Assembly: GCA_015680685.1 (NCBI GenBank)
Contig: MNCI01009225.1
Location: 118,699-182,698, forward strand
Direction of reading: 5' to 3'
Source of the DNA: Gnetum montanum
Taxonomy: Eukaryota > Streptophyta > Gnetopsida > Gnetales > Gnetaceae
Length of the DNA stretch: 64,000 nt
The notes beneath the pieces were generated by a model. The model was given only the letters and a program-made list of their open reading frames with translations, made no database searches and had not been told where the DNA came from. Shown here in pieces: positions 1-12,259 of the stretch (position 1 is its first letter; every line of letters starts with the position of its first letter). A program made the translations under genes and the position numbers.

Positions 1-422
1 TTCTTGTCATTACTTAGACTTAGATTTTAATTTCACTTTCATTATGCTTACAACTAGGAGTAAATTAAGCCTAAACACATCAACATATCATATTACTCAT
101 TGAGAGTTAAAACATACACTCGAACTTCACTAACTCAAAGTTGGAAGACAACAATCATGAACCTACTATCAATTCCTAGCATACTTACATTATTCATCCA
201 CAAATTATAATTTGGTCACATGCATGTAGTCATGACTTATATGGTGGAGTGTTAGAGTACCTCACCACTCATCATCAACACCATTTTCGTGGATGTATCA
301 ATGTTTACTTAGTAGTTAATCTTATAGAGTTCATTGAATCAAAAACAAGAAAGTTTATCTTTTACATTTTTAATAAATTTTAATAATACATACACATACA
401 CTTAAAGCGTCAAACACATAAC
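1..422. other. AT-rich leader before A0 gag, no gene seen
   Basis: No reading frame or structured motif is recognisable here. Because it directly precedes the gag start at 423, it is probably the untranslated leader of the family A copy called A0, whose LTR would lie outside the window. That is inference from position only. Confidence 0.35.
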
Positions 423-2345
423 ATGGCTTCAACACTCAAGGAGAAGTTATCACTTACCAAAGAGACACAAAAGAGTCATGAAAAGAGACATGATGAAGAA
501 GAATGGAGTTCGACTATGCAAACCAGAATTTTATACACTCATACAGATTTATATTACCCTGATTTCACATTCATCTTCCATGAAGGTGAATAATTGAGGT
601 GGAGAGATTTGCAGGCCAACATTGTTTTACCTCCTAAATGTTTAGCACCATTTATTCTTTAGGCAACCTTAATGGGAATGAACCTTGACCATGCATAAGA
701 AGGGTATCATGTTACTAAACACATGACTAGGTTGTATCACCCACAGAAGCATAACAAAGAAGGGATGCTACCATGGAGACAAGACATGAAACCAACAAAC
801 GAAAGAAAGTCAACCATAGTGTTTTCCTAGAGGAAATTAATGATGATGCTTTCTTAATGAAAAAATTTCACCACAATCATGAATCCCATTCATAAACACC
901 TATCATTTGTCTAGAAGAAGCTATCAAGGTATAGTTGCCTTCAACCCTTGCAAAGACACTAAGAAGAGATGCAAAAGACTCTAAACATAGGCAAAGCTCA
1001 AGGCTTGGAGCTTCGGTAGAACCACAAAGGGATGAATCATGAAGTCATAGAAGGAGAATCAATTGACATCATTCTCCAATTGCCTCTTCCTCCTCATGAT
1101 CATTAATGAAATTCAATAGAAGGGAACAAAGACCTAGAGATTACAATAGGAAAAGATGTAGGGATCATGAAAGGCATGAATATCACAGAAGGTACCTTGA
1201 TGAAGAAGAAGATGAGTATGAGAAAAGAAGAGATATGATTAGGTATGAAGAGAGAGGGCACTATGAGCACTAAAAAGGTCACCACTACAACCACATTTAC
1301 AAATCCAATGATCATGAAGAACCCATACTGGTCACTTGCAATATGATCAATATTAGAAAAGTAGTGTATATTCCAACCAGGTACATAAGGAATAGTCACA
1401 TCAAGTAACTAGACATGAATAACATTCCAAAATTTGAAGATGGATATAATGCAAATCCATTGCATCATATTTAAGCATTTCATGATGCATGTGCCCTTCA
1501 AATTACTAAAAGTGATTGGCAAAAACTAAAGTTATTTTCTAAAACACTCATCAAGGAGGCAGAGAGCTTGTACAAATCCTTAAAAACATGCTAGAAATTT
1601 TCAATGATAAGTTTCAAACCTACTCTAGAGTGTGAAATTTAAGAAAAAAAATCCAAGGATGGAAGTAAGGGATACATAAATCCCTTGACATAACAATGGC
1701 CAAATATTATTCTTTACTGCATAGGTGCCCAAGGCATGGGTTCTGACAAAGGAAAAAACTAAAGCATATCATTAATGGGTTATAAAAAAAGACTAGAGAA
1801 ACCTTTGGGGTCTATGCCCAAGGAAGATTATCAAAAATGACAATCCATCAAATTCAATGGTTGATAGACCAAGTAACTAAAGAGGAAGAAGAATTAAAGG
1901 AAAGAGAATCAGCTAAAAAGTATAATCGAGATCCTTCAACAAGGAAACAAGATGTTAGAATGTGTGATAAATAAGAAGATGAAACCTTAGAGGATGTCAT
2001 CCAAGAGAAGACTCTACCAATTCAAAAATTAGTTAATGATATAGCGACAAAGGTAGAGAAAATGTGGGACTCAATGGATGAGGTATTCACTATAGCTCTC
2101 AAAATAGTAGAAGAGAGGAATGAACAAGTGTTAAATAAGGGTGAAGATAAGAAGAAGAGAAGAGATAATGGATGAGAGAATTATAAACATAAAGGAAAAA
2201 TTACTGTAGTTAAGAAATGTATAGACTCTAGTTTAGAAGAGGAGGAATGATGCAAAGTGTGCCAATATGAATATCGTAAGAGATGTTGTTGTGTTATGTC
2301 CCACTTGCAAGAATTTGGGGCATATGCACTTATCTGGAGATTCGT
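423..2345 (+). pseudogene. Athila-like gag remnant (copy A0)
   Basis: This is a broken gag frame of the Ty3/gypsy family called A. The start at 423 reads MASTLKEKLSL; an early block ending YPDFTFI matches the N-terminal part of copy A5 near 59.5 kb. Around 1430-1900 the reading contains the gag core also seen in A1, A2, A3 and A5: a DRYY-like block, a CP-x-HGF block, HIINGL and a RETFGVYA-like block. A charged segment (about 1900-2170) ending in VEKMWDSMDE also matches A5. Many in-frame stops and some frame changes make it non-functional. The copy ends abruptly near 2345, where a copy of opposite polarity begins. Gag would form the virus-like particle of the element. No zinc knuckle was found. 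Confidence 0.75.
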
Positions 2346-5058
2346 CAAGAAAAAAATGCCAATATGGGTTACCTTATTCATAGGGTAGTCTCATTTGGAC
2401 CATTCAGAGATGTATATTCATTTGGACTTGAAGGTATTTCCATTTTGGGGGGTGCATATGTGTTTGCTTCTTCTTCTTGATTTTCTATTTTAATTTTGAA
2501 ATCTTTGTGTTTAATATCCTTTTCCAGTGTATAATCAAAGTGTAAGATATCTGTGTATAAGTCCCATGTTTGGCCCATTTTCTTAATTCTAGAACTAATA
2601 AGTGGATTAGAGGGTTTCATGCATCTTTTAAATAGTTTTGTACTTTCCTTTTTAAGCCACTGGGTGTCCTCTGGTTTAGTGGCTACTGAGTAGAATTGTT
2701 TTTTCTCACACACTTGTTCTTTAACTTTGTTGTGGATTGGTATAGGGGTTGTGTTGATATTTTGAACTTCTAGTCCACAATTGCATTGTTTATTATTATT
2801 AGTGATGCATGGATTCTTCTATCTCTGCATAGTGATAGGTTCATTTTTTATGTCTTGTGTTAGAGAAATAATGGTTATTGGCTTTTGCATATGATCAGGA
2901 GACATTGTTTTGGTGAGCAAGGATGTTGCACCTGATTGGCCTTGTGTTGGTTTTGATGTCCTAGTAGGTCTACAAGTTTTGTGCTTATGTGTGGAAACTA
3001 TCCTAAAGAAAGGATGTTTCTAAGGTTGTGGTGGAGATCTACTAGGCCTTATCATTTTTGTGTATGTTGACAACACAAGTGGCATTTTTCCATTGATGTT
3101 GTGATGCCAAACCTTCCTATGTTGCTGGCAGTCACATGTGATGGAGGTAAGTATAAGAATATTGAGGATGTAATAAAGGATGAAAGGCATGAGGTGGTGA
3201 TCCCACAGAAGATGTTGCAAGTTGATGAAATTTAGGAGAGTGATAGTAGGGATTTGAGGTAGAGGAAGTAGAACCAGTTGGACAAATAGGTTGTTGAACA
3301 TAATATCCATACAAGTCTAGCTGGCAATAAGGGTAGTGCTGGTTTGATGATGGCCTTTCCCATGACTATGGGTTTTTCCACTTTAGTTTATAGTAGTTTC
3401 AATGTTGATAAGAAGTCCCACTCAAATAGTATGGTTGGTTGAAGGAATTTCTATAATTACCTTGTAAGTAAAGTATTTTCCTAGGTATTTTCTTTTGTAT
3501 GAACTTGGGATTCAAAGCAAACACCTCCATATTGATGTAGATTTAACATAATTGGATAATATCCCTTTTGATGGTCATATAGGTAGATGTCACATCCATC
3601 ATCCTCTTTTGTGGTTGAGTCTGTAGCCTCATCACCTACAACCATTTTTCCTTTTTGCCAATAAGCATTTTTACTAGTTTGTTGGTTCTTTTTCCTCTTC
3701 TTGTTTTGATCACTTGATTATTTTTGTGTTATACTCTCCTCTACGATTTTTACATAAGTTGTAACTTTATCATTCATCAACTCCCACGTCTTATCTATCC
3801 TTGCTTCAAACTCATTGATAGACTTTTGTATTGACAAGGTTTGTTGTGAAATCACCTCATTGAGAGCTGCCTCTTTTTCCTCATCATAAATATGGATCCC
3901 TCTTCTTTTGAAAATTTGGATCCTATATATATTTCTCTACATTTTCTTGTTTACATATTTCTCCTTCTTCTTTTTTTCCTGCTTGATTAGCCTTTGTATC
4001 CGATGGGCTTTCAGTTCATATAATCAACCTTGGGCATAAATCCCAAGGGACTCTCTCATCTTATTACAAAGGCCATCTATGATGTGGAAAAGTTACTCTT
4101 TTTGAGAGAAATCATGGCTTGGACATCTATGTAGTAGAGAATAGTATCTATCCAAGGCCACATCCAAGGATTCAGGTTTTTCTTGCTTCCAACTTTGGAT
4201 TTATTTTCTTAGGTTGGAGACTCTCACATAGGTTTGGTAATTTTTATTGAAGAGTTCTAGCATTGTGGACAATCGGTGGATTGAATCTGGTTTTAATGAT
4301 CTACACCAACTTTCAGCTTTGTCTATTAGTGTCCTAGGGAAGAGCTTAAGCTTTTTCCACTTACATTCAATGTTATGTCAAGTGTAGAAATCATGAAAGG
4401 ATTGTAAATGATGTTGTTGATTAGAATTATAGCCTCCCATAAATTTAGGAATGTTTTCCATATTAAGCCATTTGATGCACCTATCCCTTTGATTCCTTTA
4501 GGGTATTTGAACTACCTCCCAAATTTGTGTCAAGTCCCTAGTAGCCAACAAGGATTCATTTGTATCAGACACATCATGATGATAATATATATTTGTATTC
4601 ATCTAATTGTGATGATCTTGTTTATGATCATTTTAATATCTTTGATTTTTCCCTTGGGTTCAATTTCTATCTTTATCTTGACCCCATAGTGGAGCTCTAT
4701 CTCTATACCTACATTCATTTTCATCAGAACTAGATCTTCAAGAGGAAGAGGAATATGGTGAACTGGGAGAATCTCCATGGCTCCTATATCTTCCCCCATG
4801 GTTCCTTGATCTATCTTTTCTAGGTTTAGAGAAGATCCTAGGCATTGAGGCTCTCCTTGATTTAGGACTTACTCCATCTCCTATAGGAGTTTTTGCACTA
4901 GTTGAACATAATCCTTGAGTGTAGTAAGGGTCAAAATGAGCATTTGAAACCCCTACTTGAGGTTCTTCACTCTAATTCTCTTTAGTATAGACCCTTTCAT
5001 TTCTCTTATGAGAGTTTTCATCATATGATGTGTTATTGATCTTATGTGAAGAAGACAT
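2346..5058 (-). pseudogene. Athila-like gag remnant (copy A1)
   Basis: Read on the minus strand, the frame starts at the ATG at 5058 (MSSSHK, like MSSSQK in A5) and runs down to about 2470. It holds an acidic, serine-rich N-terminal region, the family gag core near 4030-4180 (RYYSLL, CPSHDF, HIIDGL, GIYAQG) and a proline/histidine-rich C-terminal part. Stops are frequent. Its leader, primer site and 5' LTR follow in correct order to the right (5059-6200), so this is the 5' half of a minus-strand element. Protease and pol are absent, because the copy ends at about 2346 against the opposed A0 copy. Confidence 0.75.
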
Positions 5059-5190
5059 GATTTTATTTGTTAATGTGTGTGCCTTTAAATATTAATATTT
5101 TCTAAAAGCTATACCATTAATACTCCAATAATGATCGTGTATAATACGCCAATAATGATAATGTATAATACAACTAATCTAGATAACTAA

Positions 5191-5214
5191 CACCATCCCT
5201 GGCAATGGTGCCAA
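5191..5214 (-). other. Primer binding site of A1
   Basis: On the minus strand the bases directly after the LTR read TTGGCACCATTGCCAGGGA, close to the TGGCGCCGTTGCC-type site typical of Athila and Tat elements, usually assigned to tRNA-Asp (from memory). It abuts the LTR terminus at 5215 and fixes the element's polarity as minus. Confidence 0.75.
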
Positions 5215-6200
5215 TGATTAGAGGCGAGTACCCCCTACGCCCAACCATACGAATCACAAGTGTTCACCCACGATCCTATCGAATTCTATGGGTGGGAGTA
5301 GTTGTGGCATCTAGATTATTATGCCTTGATTATAGTTCATTGTCTTCCCACTTGGACTAGTGGTAGTTTTTTCACATATTATTTAGACTAGAGTGAGGCA
5401 TATGATTCTTGATGTTGTTTCAGCTTTATGCTACTTCTAACAATAATAGAGAAATTCATTATTTAATTTAATTAACAATGGAAAGTAAAGTCTAAACTTG
5501 CCTATGGGTGATGAGTATTTATTCCTAGCTTCTTGTACATGTCCTGAATCCACATATCCACTACTGTGATTACCAAGTGCAACGCTACTAAGCAAACCAA
5601 GCAATAACATTGTTGGGATGACCAGGCAAACATGTGTTTATGTTTGAAACTGGTCACACACATTTTGCCAATTCATTAATATGAATGGAAATATAAATAT
5701 TAAGTAGATGGAATATAAATTGCATTAAAAGTAAATATTATCTAACTCAAAGTGCTACAATGAATAAGAATCAATCTTGATCTTATTGCTATTCATGGAA
5801 TGTGTCTAGGTACATTACCACTCGAATAAGACATTGTATAGTTGACTCAAATCCATAATACAGGAACTCACTAACTATTCTCTAAGACTATGAAATAAAA
5901 CTGCAAGGGTTCNAACTCACTAACTATTCTCTAAGACTATGAAATAAAACTGCAAGGGTTCAGCTACTACATTGAACAAAAGATGCAAATACATGGTGTA
6001 AGCATGCATATTTATAGGCAGAGGTAGACATTGCATTGATGCATCATCCCATGCATCGATGAGATTGCATCGATGTAGCTACAACATCATAGATGCAATG
6101 TAGCATCTGTGATATAGTAGCTAGTAGAGATGCATCGACAGGGATGCTACAATGCAAATGTGATGTAGCATCTATGATATCTTAGCCAACTAATGCATTA
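5215..6200 (-). repeat. Family A LTR (5' LTR of A1)
   Basis: The left end (TGATTAGAGG) is next to the primer site and aligns with the LTRs at 22277, 43434, 49736 and 58125 through shared blocks such as the segment ending CTTCCCACTTGGACTAGT. A TATA-like element (CTATAAATA on the minus strand) lies near 6010-6020. Beyond it the U3 core is built of CATCGATG-type palindromes and GATGTAGCATC repeats, unlike the U3 cores of the other copies. The right boundary near 6200 is approximate, because the expected TCATCA terminus is not clear. A 48-bp duplication around a single N at 5913 inflates the length. Confidence 0.7.
5865..5961. other. 48-bp exact duplication around a single N (likely assembly join)
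   Basis: Bases 5865-5912 are repeated exactly at 5914-5961 with one N at 5913 between them. The same arrangement occurs at 34347-34439. An unmerged contig overlap is the simplest reading. Confidence 0.85.
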
Positions 6201-6526
6201 GCAACTCTTTACTAGTTTTTAGATCTATGAAATCGTAGAGAACATCAACAGATAAACAAAGGACAAATAAGAGACCAAGCCATCTTGTCAAGCTTCTTCT
6301 TGTTCCCATCACTCATGCTTGAAGGATTTTTTGCAATCCCATATGTAATCAGTGCCTAGCATTACTTCTAGTATAAGATATTTACCATTAGGACTTTCTA
6401 GATCTTCCAATTAGCACCTGTCAACTTCTAAATCTTCACTTTCTCCATCTCATCTAAAGTGCACAAACTTAGAATAGGGACTATGCCCAAAAAACTATCT
6501 AGAAATGCCAAAAAAAAAAAACTATT
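6201..6526 (-). other. Probable internal remnant of copia-type element F
   Basis: This AT-rich stretch lies between the A1 LTR and the minus-strand copia primer site at 6527-6539. No protein similarity was recognised. Since the primer site points leftward, it should be the start of the internal region of F, cut off by the A1 insertion. Confidence 0.35.
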
Positions 6527-6539
6527 GCTCTAATACCAG
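6527..6539 (-). other. Copia-type primer binding site (element F)
   Basis: The minus strand reads CTGGTATTAGAGC, one base off the TGGTATCAGAGC site complementary to initiator methionine tRNA that most plant copia elements use. It lies four bases from the LTR terminus at 6544. Confidence 0.8.
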
Positions 6540-6543
6540 TTAT

Positions 6544-7275
6544 TGCACAAAATATGAAAAAGAGAAATAAAAAGATGATGAAAAGAAAAGAGTAAAAATA
6601 GTAGAGAAACAACAACAGGATTTATGTGGTAAAACCCTTTGATGTAAAGGAAAACATCCATGGGAAAGTAGGAGTATAGTAATCTCTAGAGAAGTATAAC
6701 ATCACTATAAACAATTCTTTAGCCTTAAAAGAAGAACTATCTCACTACTTGCTTAAGTAACAAAAACCCACAAAAAACCAAGGATCCAAGGCCCTTTATA
6801 TAGGAATGAATGAATCCTAAAATCATAGAAAAAATTCCAGCTACCTTAGGACTAAATTATTTTCTAAAAAAATGGCTATTGAGCCATTATAATTAAAGAA
6901 TACAATCAACAATTAGAAACATGACTAAAAAAGAAAACAAGGTATAGTTATTATCTATTATAAAATATCCTTTTGTAAATTTTTCTTCATGGAAATAGTA
7001 AAAACTTCATTAACAATTATAGTAAAAGATCACATTGATTCACTAAACCATTGAATTTGCATGGTTAGAATCATTGTTTTTTAATCTAAAGAATGATCAA
7101 ATTTAACAATCAGTCATTGGATTGGAATTTATGCTCACTTGACTTTATCATTTTTATTAAAACTATTATTTTTAATGGAATTTAATGTTTTTAGAGTGAT
7201 TTTTTTGACTTTGTTCAGGCTTGTAGATTTTATGCCGATTGTCAAGTGGTCCTGGCACAATATATTTTCTAACTA
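6544..7275 (-). repeat. Copia-type LTR (element F)
   Basis: In plus orientation the LTR begins TGCACAAAAT next to the primer site. A minus-strand TATA box (CCTATATAAAGG) lies at 6793-6803. A segment near 6625-6670 resembles the conserved downstream sequence of many plant copia LTRs (a TGTGGTAAAACCC block followed by an AACATCC-ATGGG block). The far end is placed at about 7275, by a minus-strand GTTAGAAAATATATTGTGC sequence that looks like an LTR start with a mutated first base, so that boundary is uncertain. No partner LTR is present. Confidence 0.6.
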
Positions 7276-7284
7276 TTTATACAC

Positions 7285-7440
7285 TAACAATGAGGTGTTA
7301 GCTTAGTGGGAAGGGTCTTAGCCTGGTAACCCTAGGTCACAGGTTTGATTCTATGAGGTAACACTAAGTTATAAACTTTTATAAATCTTGGGGTGTACCT
7401 ATGGTTCAATTATTTTTGGTTCTAACACTCTCACTATTTA
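7285..7440 (+). mobile_element. tRNA-derived SINE candidate (S1)
   Basis: A box-A-like sequence TAGCTTAGTGGG at 7299-7310 and a box-B-like sequence GGTTTGATTC at 7342-7351 lie in the order and spacing of an RNA polymerase III internal promoter. The segment between them (GGGTCTTAGCCTGGTAACCC) resembles the tRNA-like heads of plant SINEs. The body continues to about 7440 and ends near a short T-rich stretch (TTATTTTTGG). It does not read as a functional tRNA, since no acceptor or anticodon stem could be paired by eye. The ends are approximate and no target duplication was identified. Confidence 0.6.
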
Positions 7441-8020
7441 AATAATAAAATTAAACATGTAGTTTTAAGGTTTGCAACTTATCTAACACAACTTTATGTT
7501 CTCTTTAAATTCTAAAATAATATCATGTTGGCTATATGTTAGTGGGGAATTGTTAAGTTGGTTAAGTATGTTGATCTAATATACCATAGTGATTTGCTTA
7601 AGTATATTTCTGTTGATGTCAACACTCCCATGCTCTCATGGGACCATGCTTATCAACATCTCTATCTCTCTCCCTTAATAACCACAGTAAAAATCATGCG
7701 AGTAGTGGGCATTTAAACTACTAGGTGGTGGTCATTAATGGTGATGATTATGATCATTATTGGAAGATATTTTGGAAGTTATGGCGGTTATGGACATTAG
7801 TGGCAGATGTTTCAATAGTTACGGACATAGTGTACATTTAAACTACCAGATGGTGGTAATTAATGATGATAGTTACGGTCATTAGTGGTAGACATTTCAG
7901 AAGTTATGGACATAAGTGGGCACTTAATTGGAGCATGTGGGCATTATGATAGAAGAAGTGGTGGTGGTTTCTGTAGCCATTACATGAAACGTAGGCATCA
8001 TTATGCATGGTTGCAGTGAC

Positions 8021-8029
8021 TATAAAACC
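8021..8029 (+). promoter_or_regulatory. TATA box of G1 LTR
   Basis: TATAAAACC is conserved at the equivalent place in the 3' LTR (13440-13448), as expected for the retrotransposon's RNA polymerase II promoter at the U3/R boundary. Confidence 0.7.
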
Positions 8030-8465
8030 AAGTAGGGAAGTGCTCTCCCCATCAATCCTAAAGGGCTCTTCCAATCAGTCCAAAATGACTTTGGCTATCA
8101 GTCTTGAGGGGTAACTTCCTCTCCACTAAGCAATGGTTTCCTTCTTTATTTTCTTTTCTTTACAGACTTCCAGCTGATCTTTCTTGGAGGGTCTAAGTAG
8201 GAGCTAGCAGCTCAAAATTGGATCCTTATGGGTCTTCTCAATGATGGCAGGAGGGGGCTCTCTCTCTTCTTTCTATCTACAACAACACAGGTATCATAGC
8301 CCACACGTAGGACATGAGACGTGTGGTTTTTGTTGGGTGAGCAGCTTGTCTCAGTGGTGCAAACACAGGTTGATGATCTGTCTCTCTACGATAGTGCAAA
8401 AAAAGTGGTAGATAGTGGCATGCTTTGAGAACTGCAATAGCTACCTTATGTGGATTGCAATGGGT

Positions 8466-8495
8466 AGTCTCTCTCTCTCTCTCTCTCTCTCCCTC
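8466..8495. repeat. CT microsatellite in G1 5' LTR
   Basis: A run of CT dinucleotides; the matching site in the 3' LTR (about 13918-13932) is shorter, indicating slippage after insertion. Confidence 0.85.
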
Positions 8496-8831
8496 TTTCA
8501 CAGCGATCACAGTCTTCTTGCCCAGCAGTGGATACCATCGATAGTAATAAACTAGTAGCATCAGTGGGACCAAGGAAAATTCTTTTCTTTTAGTTACTTA
8601 TTGTATTCTCAACTTTGAGATAGTTATTCAATTTAAATTCAGATTCATTCACTTTAAATCTTGATTTCTTTGGTTTGGTTTACTATTTTCAAAAAGCCAT
8701 GGAGCCCTTTCTAGCTGAGACTATTCTTGAGTTTCCATACCCATATGGAAGGCACCTTAGGTAGTAGTATCCTAAAATGAGTTTTCTTTTCTGGTGTTGG
8801 TGCATTTAAAATTTATGCATCAACACCTTTT

Positions 8832-8847
8832 TGGTGCTAGGAGGGCC
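8832..8847 (+). other. Putative primer binding site of G1
   Basis: TGGTGCTAGGAGGGCC begins six bases after the 5' LTR. It resembles the post-LTR sequence of element B (TGGCACTACAAGGAGGGCC on the minus strand), suggesting both elements prime on the same tRNA. I cannot name the tRNA safely. Confidence 0.6.
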
Positions 8848-9730
8848 TTTCTCCCGCCTTTTTTTAATCAGCTTTTCTTGCCATTTTTCTAGCCATTGCT
8901 ATCCCATTTTCTAAAATATCTATTTTTATTCTTTTCCAGTTCTTATTCTATTTTTATTACCTGAAAATTTCATTTTTCTTGTTTCCAACTTGTTTTATTT
9001 AAAATTTTTATTTTCGCCCGTTTTCTTGAAAAATCTTTTTAAAGAATTTTTGAGCCTTTTATTTCTTATTCTGAAAAGTTTGTTTCTTGAAAACTTTTGG
9101 GTCTCATCACCCATTTTTCTTTAATCTTTTTTTTTCTTTTTGCTATTTTTTAAATCCTTGTTTCCCAATCCCATTTTTGAATTTGTGTTTTGGTGGTCCT
9201 TACCTTAGTCCTGGGTTAGGTAAGGTGGTTTTATTTGATTATGCAATTTTAAGTTTATTTTCCTAAAATTTTGCATTTTATTGTTTCCCTTTTAATTTTA
9301 TAGGTATTCAAATTTTATATATTTATTTTTCATTTCAAAAAAATAATATATATATATGTATATATCTTTTTTTTAAAGAAAAGCATATTTTAGTGTTTTT
9401 TTTACCAAAAAAATTATTATTTCAATATTTTCTTTTCTTTTGCGTAATTTTATAGTTTTATTCTAATAATTATATTTTATAGTTTTGTTTTATGAGTGAA
9501 CTNNNNNNNNNNNNNNNNNNNNNNNNNNNNNNNNNNNNNNNNNNNNNNNNNNNNNNNNNNNNNNNNNNNNNNNNNNNNNNNNNNNNNNNNNNNNNNNNNN
9601 NNNNNNNNNNNNNNNNNNNNNNNNNNNNNNNNNNNNNNNNNNNNNNNNNNNNNNNNNNNNNNNNNNNNNNNNNNNNNNNNNNNNNNNNNNNNNNNNNNNN
9701 NNNNNNNNNNNNNNNNNNNNNNNNNNNNNN
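8848..9730. other. T-rich leader of G1 and 228-base sequence gap
   Basis: 8848-9502 is a T-rich untranslated leader with a short TA repeat (about 9346-9366) and no gene. 9503-9730 is all N; any reading frame shown across it is meaningless. The gap hides the N-terminal part of the G1 gag. Confidence 0.85.
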
Positions 9731-11747
9731 CCCAATGGTTCTTAATGCTTCCATTAACTCATGGAAGGAGTTCAAAAATAAGTTTTTGATTCAATTTGAC
9801 AAATTCACAAGCCCTGCCATAGCATTTAGCAACTTCACGAACTTAAGAAAGATACCTGGGAAAAATGTCAAGGATTACAACTTGAGATTCCTTCACCAAT
9901 TGGCCTATGTGCCAAGTGAGATGTGTCCACAACCTGATGGCATCCTCAACTTTTACCTCTCTACCATTGACCCATTCTTTGCCTATGCCATTAAATCGAA
10001 CCCTAACATAATAGAAATACTGGGAGCAATGGCTAAAGCCATGGAACTAGAACAAATTACCCTTATGAATAGTATTCAAATCTAGTTTGAAATGATGAGC
10101 ATTAGCAATCCTATGCAACATAGTCCTCTACCTCTACCGACATTCCCATTGACCAACACTATGTTCCAAACTCCCATTCCCCTTCAAATGACTCAACCTA
10201 CAAATAGTTATTTTCAAGGTCCCACATTTTCTCCATTCCTACCATCTAATACTAGTTTGAATGAGGATCAATTAAAGGCCTTAATTCAGTCCATCATAAA
10301 CCCAAACATGGTACCTAATCCTGTTGAACCCACAACTCAAACTCAAGATCAAATGACTTAGCTATTAACGTCACTTCAAAAAATTTCAAATGACGTAGTT
10401 GAATTAAAGAGAAACAACAACAAGGGTCCTATACAACTAGAAAAGCCTAGTTCATCACTCAATGATGATTATTGTCACCTCCATAACACTAGGTAACATT
10501 TTGAGAAGACTTGTCCCCAATTTTTTGCATTATATGGCGACAACACCCAAGGTCAAAAAAATGGGAAACCTTCTATTATGGTCTTTAATGTACCTCATGA
10601 AACAAAAAATGAAGAGGTTTCCTCATTGGAGCAAGTTATGGTAAACAACCCCAACCCACATAATGCTCACTACTGTAGACTTAGTGACATCATGAACAAC
10701 ACACAACAACAAACTAGGAATAATCCTTATACACCCCCAAATAGGAGAGTTCCTAACAATGTAAACAACCAAACTTGGTCATCACAAGTAAATGCCCCAC
10801 AACAAGCAAACCCCCCTCCTCTACCTAGAAGAGTTTCACCTCAACTAGAAGGTAAGGAAATACCTAAGACTTATGTTCTAGTTGAGGATTTGAAAAAAAT
10901 CAAAGCTAACATTTCAATGTATGACCTTTTATACTTTAATGAAATGAAAGAGGTGATTTAGAATATGGTTCACACACCTGTGACTAGAAAAGAGTCCCCA
11001 ATCACTGAAAGGCAAATTAACTTCACCAGAAGTCCTAATACATTATTGGTACAAAATGTGAAAAATTCCATGATGAGCAAGAATAAGCAACCTCCTTTCG
11101 TAACAACTCTAATTATTTTAGGAAAGAATGTTCACAATTGTTTGATGGGTTCTAGAGCAACTGTTAGTGTCATGCTAGTTGAGGTATTAAAGGCTTTAGG
11201 AGCATAAATGATACCACAAACAAAAAGTGTGATTCAACTTGATGGATTTGACATACCAGTAGTAGGATCATTGAAAGTAGTGAAGATGCAACTTAAACAA
11301 TATCCTACATTTACATGTTACACTAATATCCTAGTAGTTGACATGTTGCCCACCTATGGTGTGCTCTTATCTAGGGCTTTTGGAGCCAAGTTTGGGGGCT
11401 TCTTTAGGTTAGATTTGTTACAGCTATTAATCCCTATCAAAGAAAAATATGAATACATGACTATACCTTGATAACCCTTCTACAAACAAGTAGTTATAGC
11501 CTTGGATCAACAAAATCAATCTTTGGAAGATTTAAACACTAATCTTTATGTTGGGGTTATTGAGGTTGAATGCAACAAAGATGTTGTAAATGACTATGTG
11601 AGTGGAACTATAAAAATAAATCTTGTCTCTCATGCAGATTCTTCCACCTCCACCNCCCAACCCTCCAATCCTATCACAATCCTAGAGAAGGTGAAGAAAT
11701 CTATGGAGACGGCTTACCTTATCAACAACACAATGGATTTCTTCTGA
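9731..11747 (+). pseudogene. G1 gag-protease polyprotein frame, stop-interrupted
   Basis: From 9731 a retrotransposon gag domain is readable (WKEFKNKFLIQFDKF, then YNLRFLHQLAYVP and NFYLSTIDPFF), followed by a long proline/asparagine-rich linker. A retropepsin-like segment follows near 11090-11470: PPFVTTLII, then CLMGSRATVSVM, where the family has an Asp-Ser/Thr-Gly triad. Here the aspartate is glycine and the glycine is arginine, so protease would be dead. Most segments (9731-10085, 10092-10361, 10578-10961, 10965-11207, 11208-11471 and 11502-11747) share one reading frame, broken by stops rather than frameshifts. The N-terminus is lost in the gap. Confidence 0.8.
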
Positions 11748-11984
11748 GTAATCCACCACCTTTAGGGAAAGACAAAGATATAAATAAGACCATACATCTT
11801 AAAACATTTAAAGGTGTGCTAAATTTTAACAACACATCAATGGAACATGCTCCTAGAAAGGTTATATTTGATGACTCACAAAGATCTAGACCTATGATTG
11901 AAACTTATATCATAGAAAGACTTGATACAAAATGAATAAGCAAGTTAAGGTTAGGTCTTGATTTTCATAATCTTAAGCATTAAA

Positions 11985-12259
11985 AAATTGTTAAACAATG
12001 TCTTGAGAGGAAGTATGCTGGTGAAGTCTTTAAGATAGGAGACTTAGTCCTCGAAAAATATAAAACATTTGACTGAGAAAATCTTCAAGGTAAGTTCTCT
12101 TCTATTTGGTTAGGCCCATTCAGAGTTAAAGACATCATTGGTCCCAATGTATATAAAAATGCTGATTTGCAAGGATGTAGGTTATATAGAAATTTTAATG
12201 CATTCCATCCAAAGCATATCTACTTAGGTGCCTCACATGGACACCTAGTAGATTCTTAG
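11985..12259 (+). pseudogene. G1 integrase C-terminal remnant (GPY/F region)
   Basis: The frame ending at the TAG at 12257-12259 contains FSSIWLGPFRV, then NVYKNADLQG and FNAFHPKHIYL. This is the layout of the GPY/F module at the C-terminus of Ty3 integrases (Trp-x-Gly-Pro-Phe, then a basic FN-x-x-HPKH end). Nothing of the catalytic core or zinc-binding domain precedes it, and one in-frame TGA interrupts it. It marks the right side of the large internal deletion. Confidence 0.75.

Larger units (their letters stand above)
7611..8825 (+). repeat. 5' LTR of G1
   Basis: It runs from TGTTGATGTC to the CATCAACA terminus and aligns along its length with 13030-14260. U3 carries internal repeats (the TGGTGGTCATTAATGG block appears at least twice). 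A TATA box TATAAAACC lies at 8021-8029. A CT microsatellite occupies about 8468-8492, longer than in the 3' LTR. Confidence 0.92.

Noticed and set aside
7299-7351. Possible tRNA gene
   Set aside because: A and B box-like sequences are present, but no acceptor, D, anticodon and T stems could be paired; a SINE fits better.
8277-8573. 98-codon minus-strand frame with an Arg/Glu repeat
   Set aside because: It is the translation of the CT microsatellite and flanking LTR sequence of G1.
9470-9789. Open frames across 9503-9730 on both strands
   Set aside because: They consist of unknown bases; absence of stops in N has no meaning.
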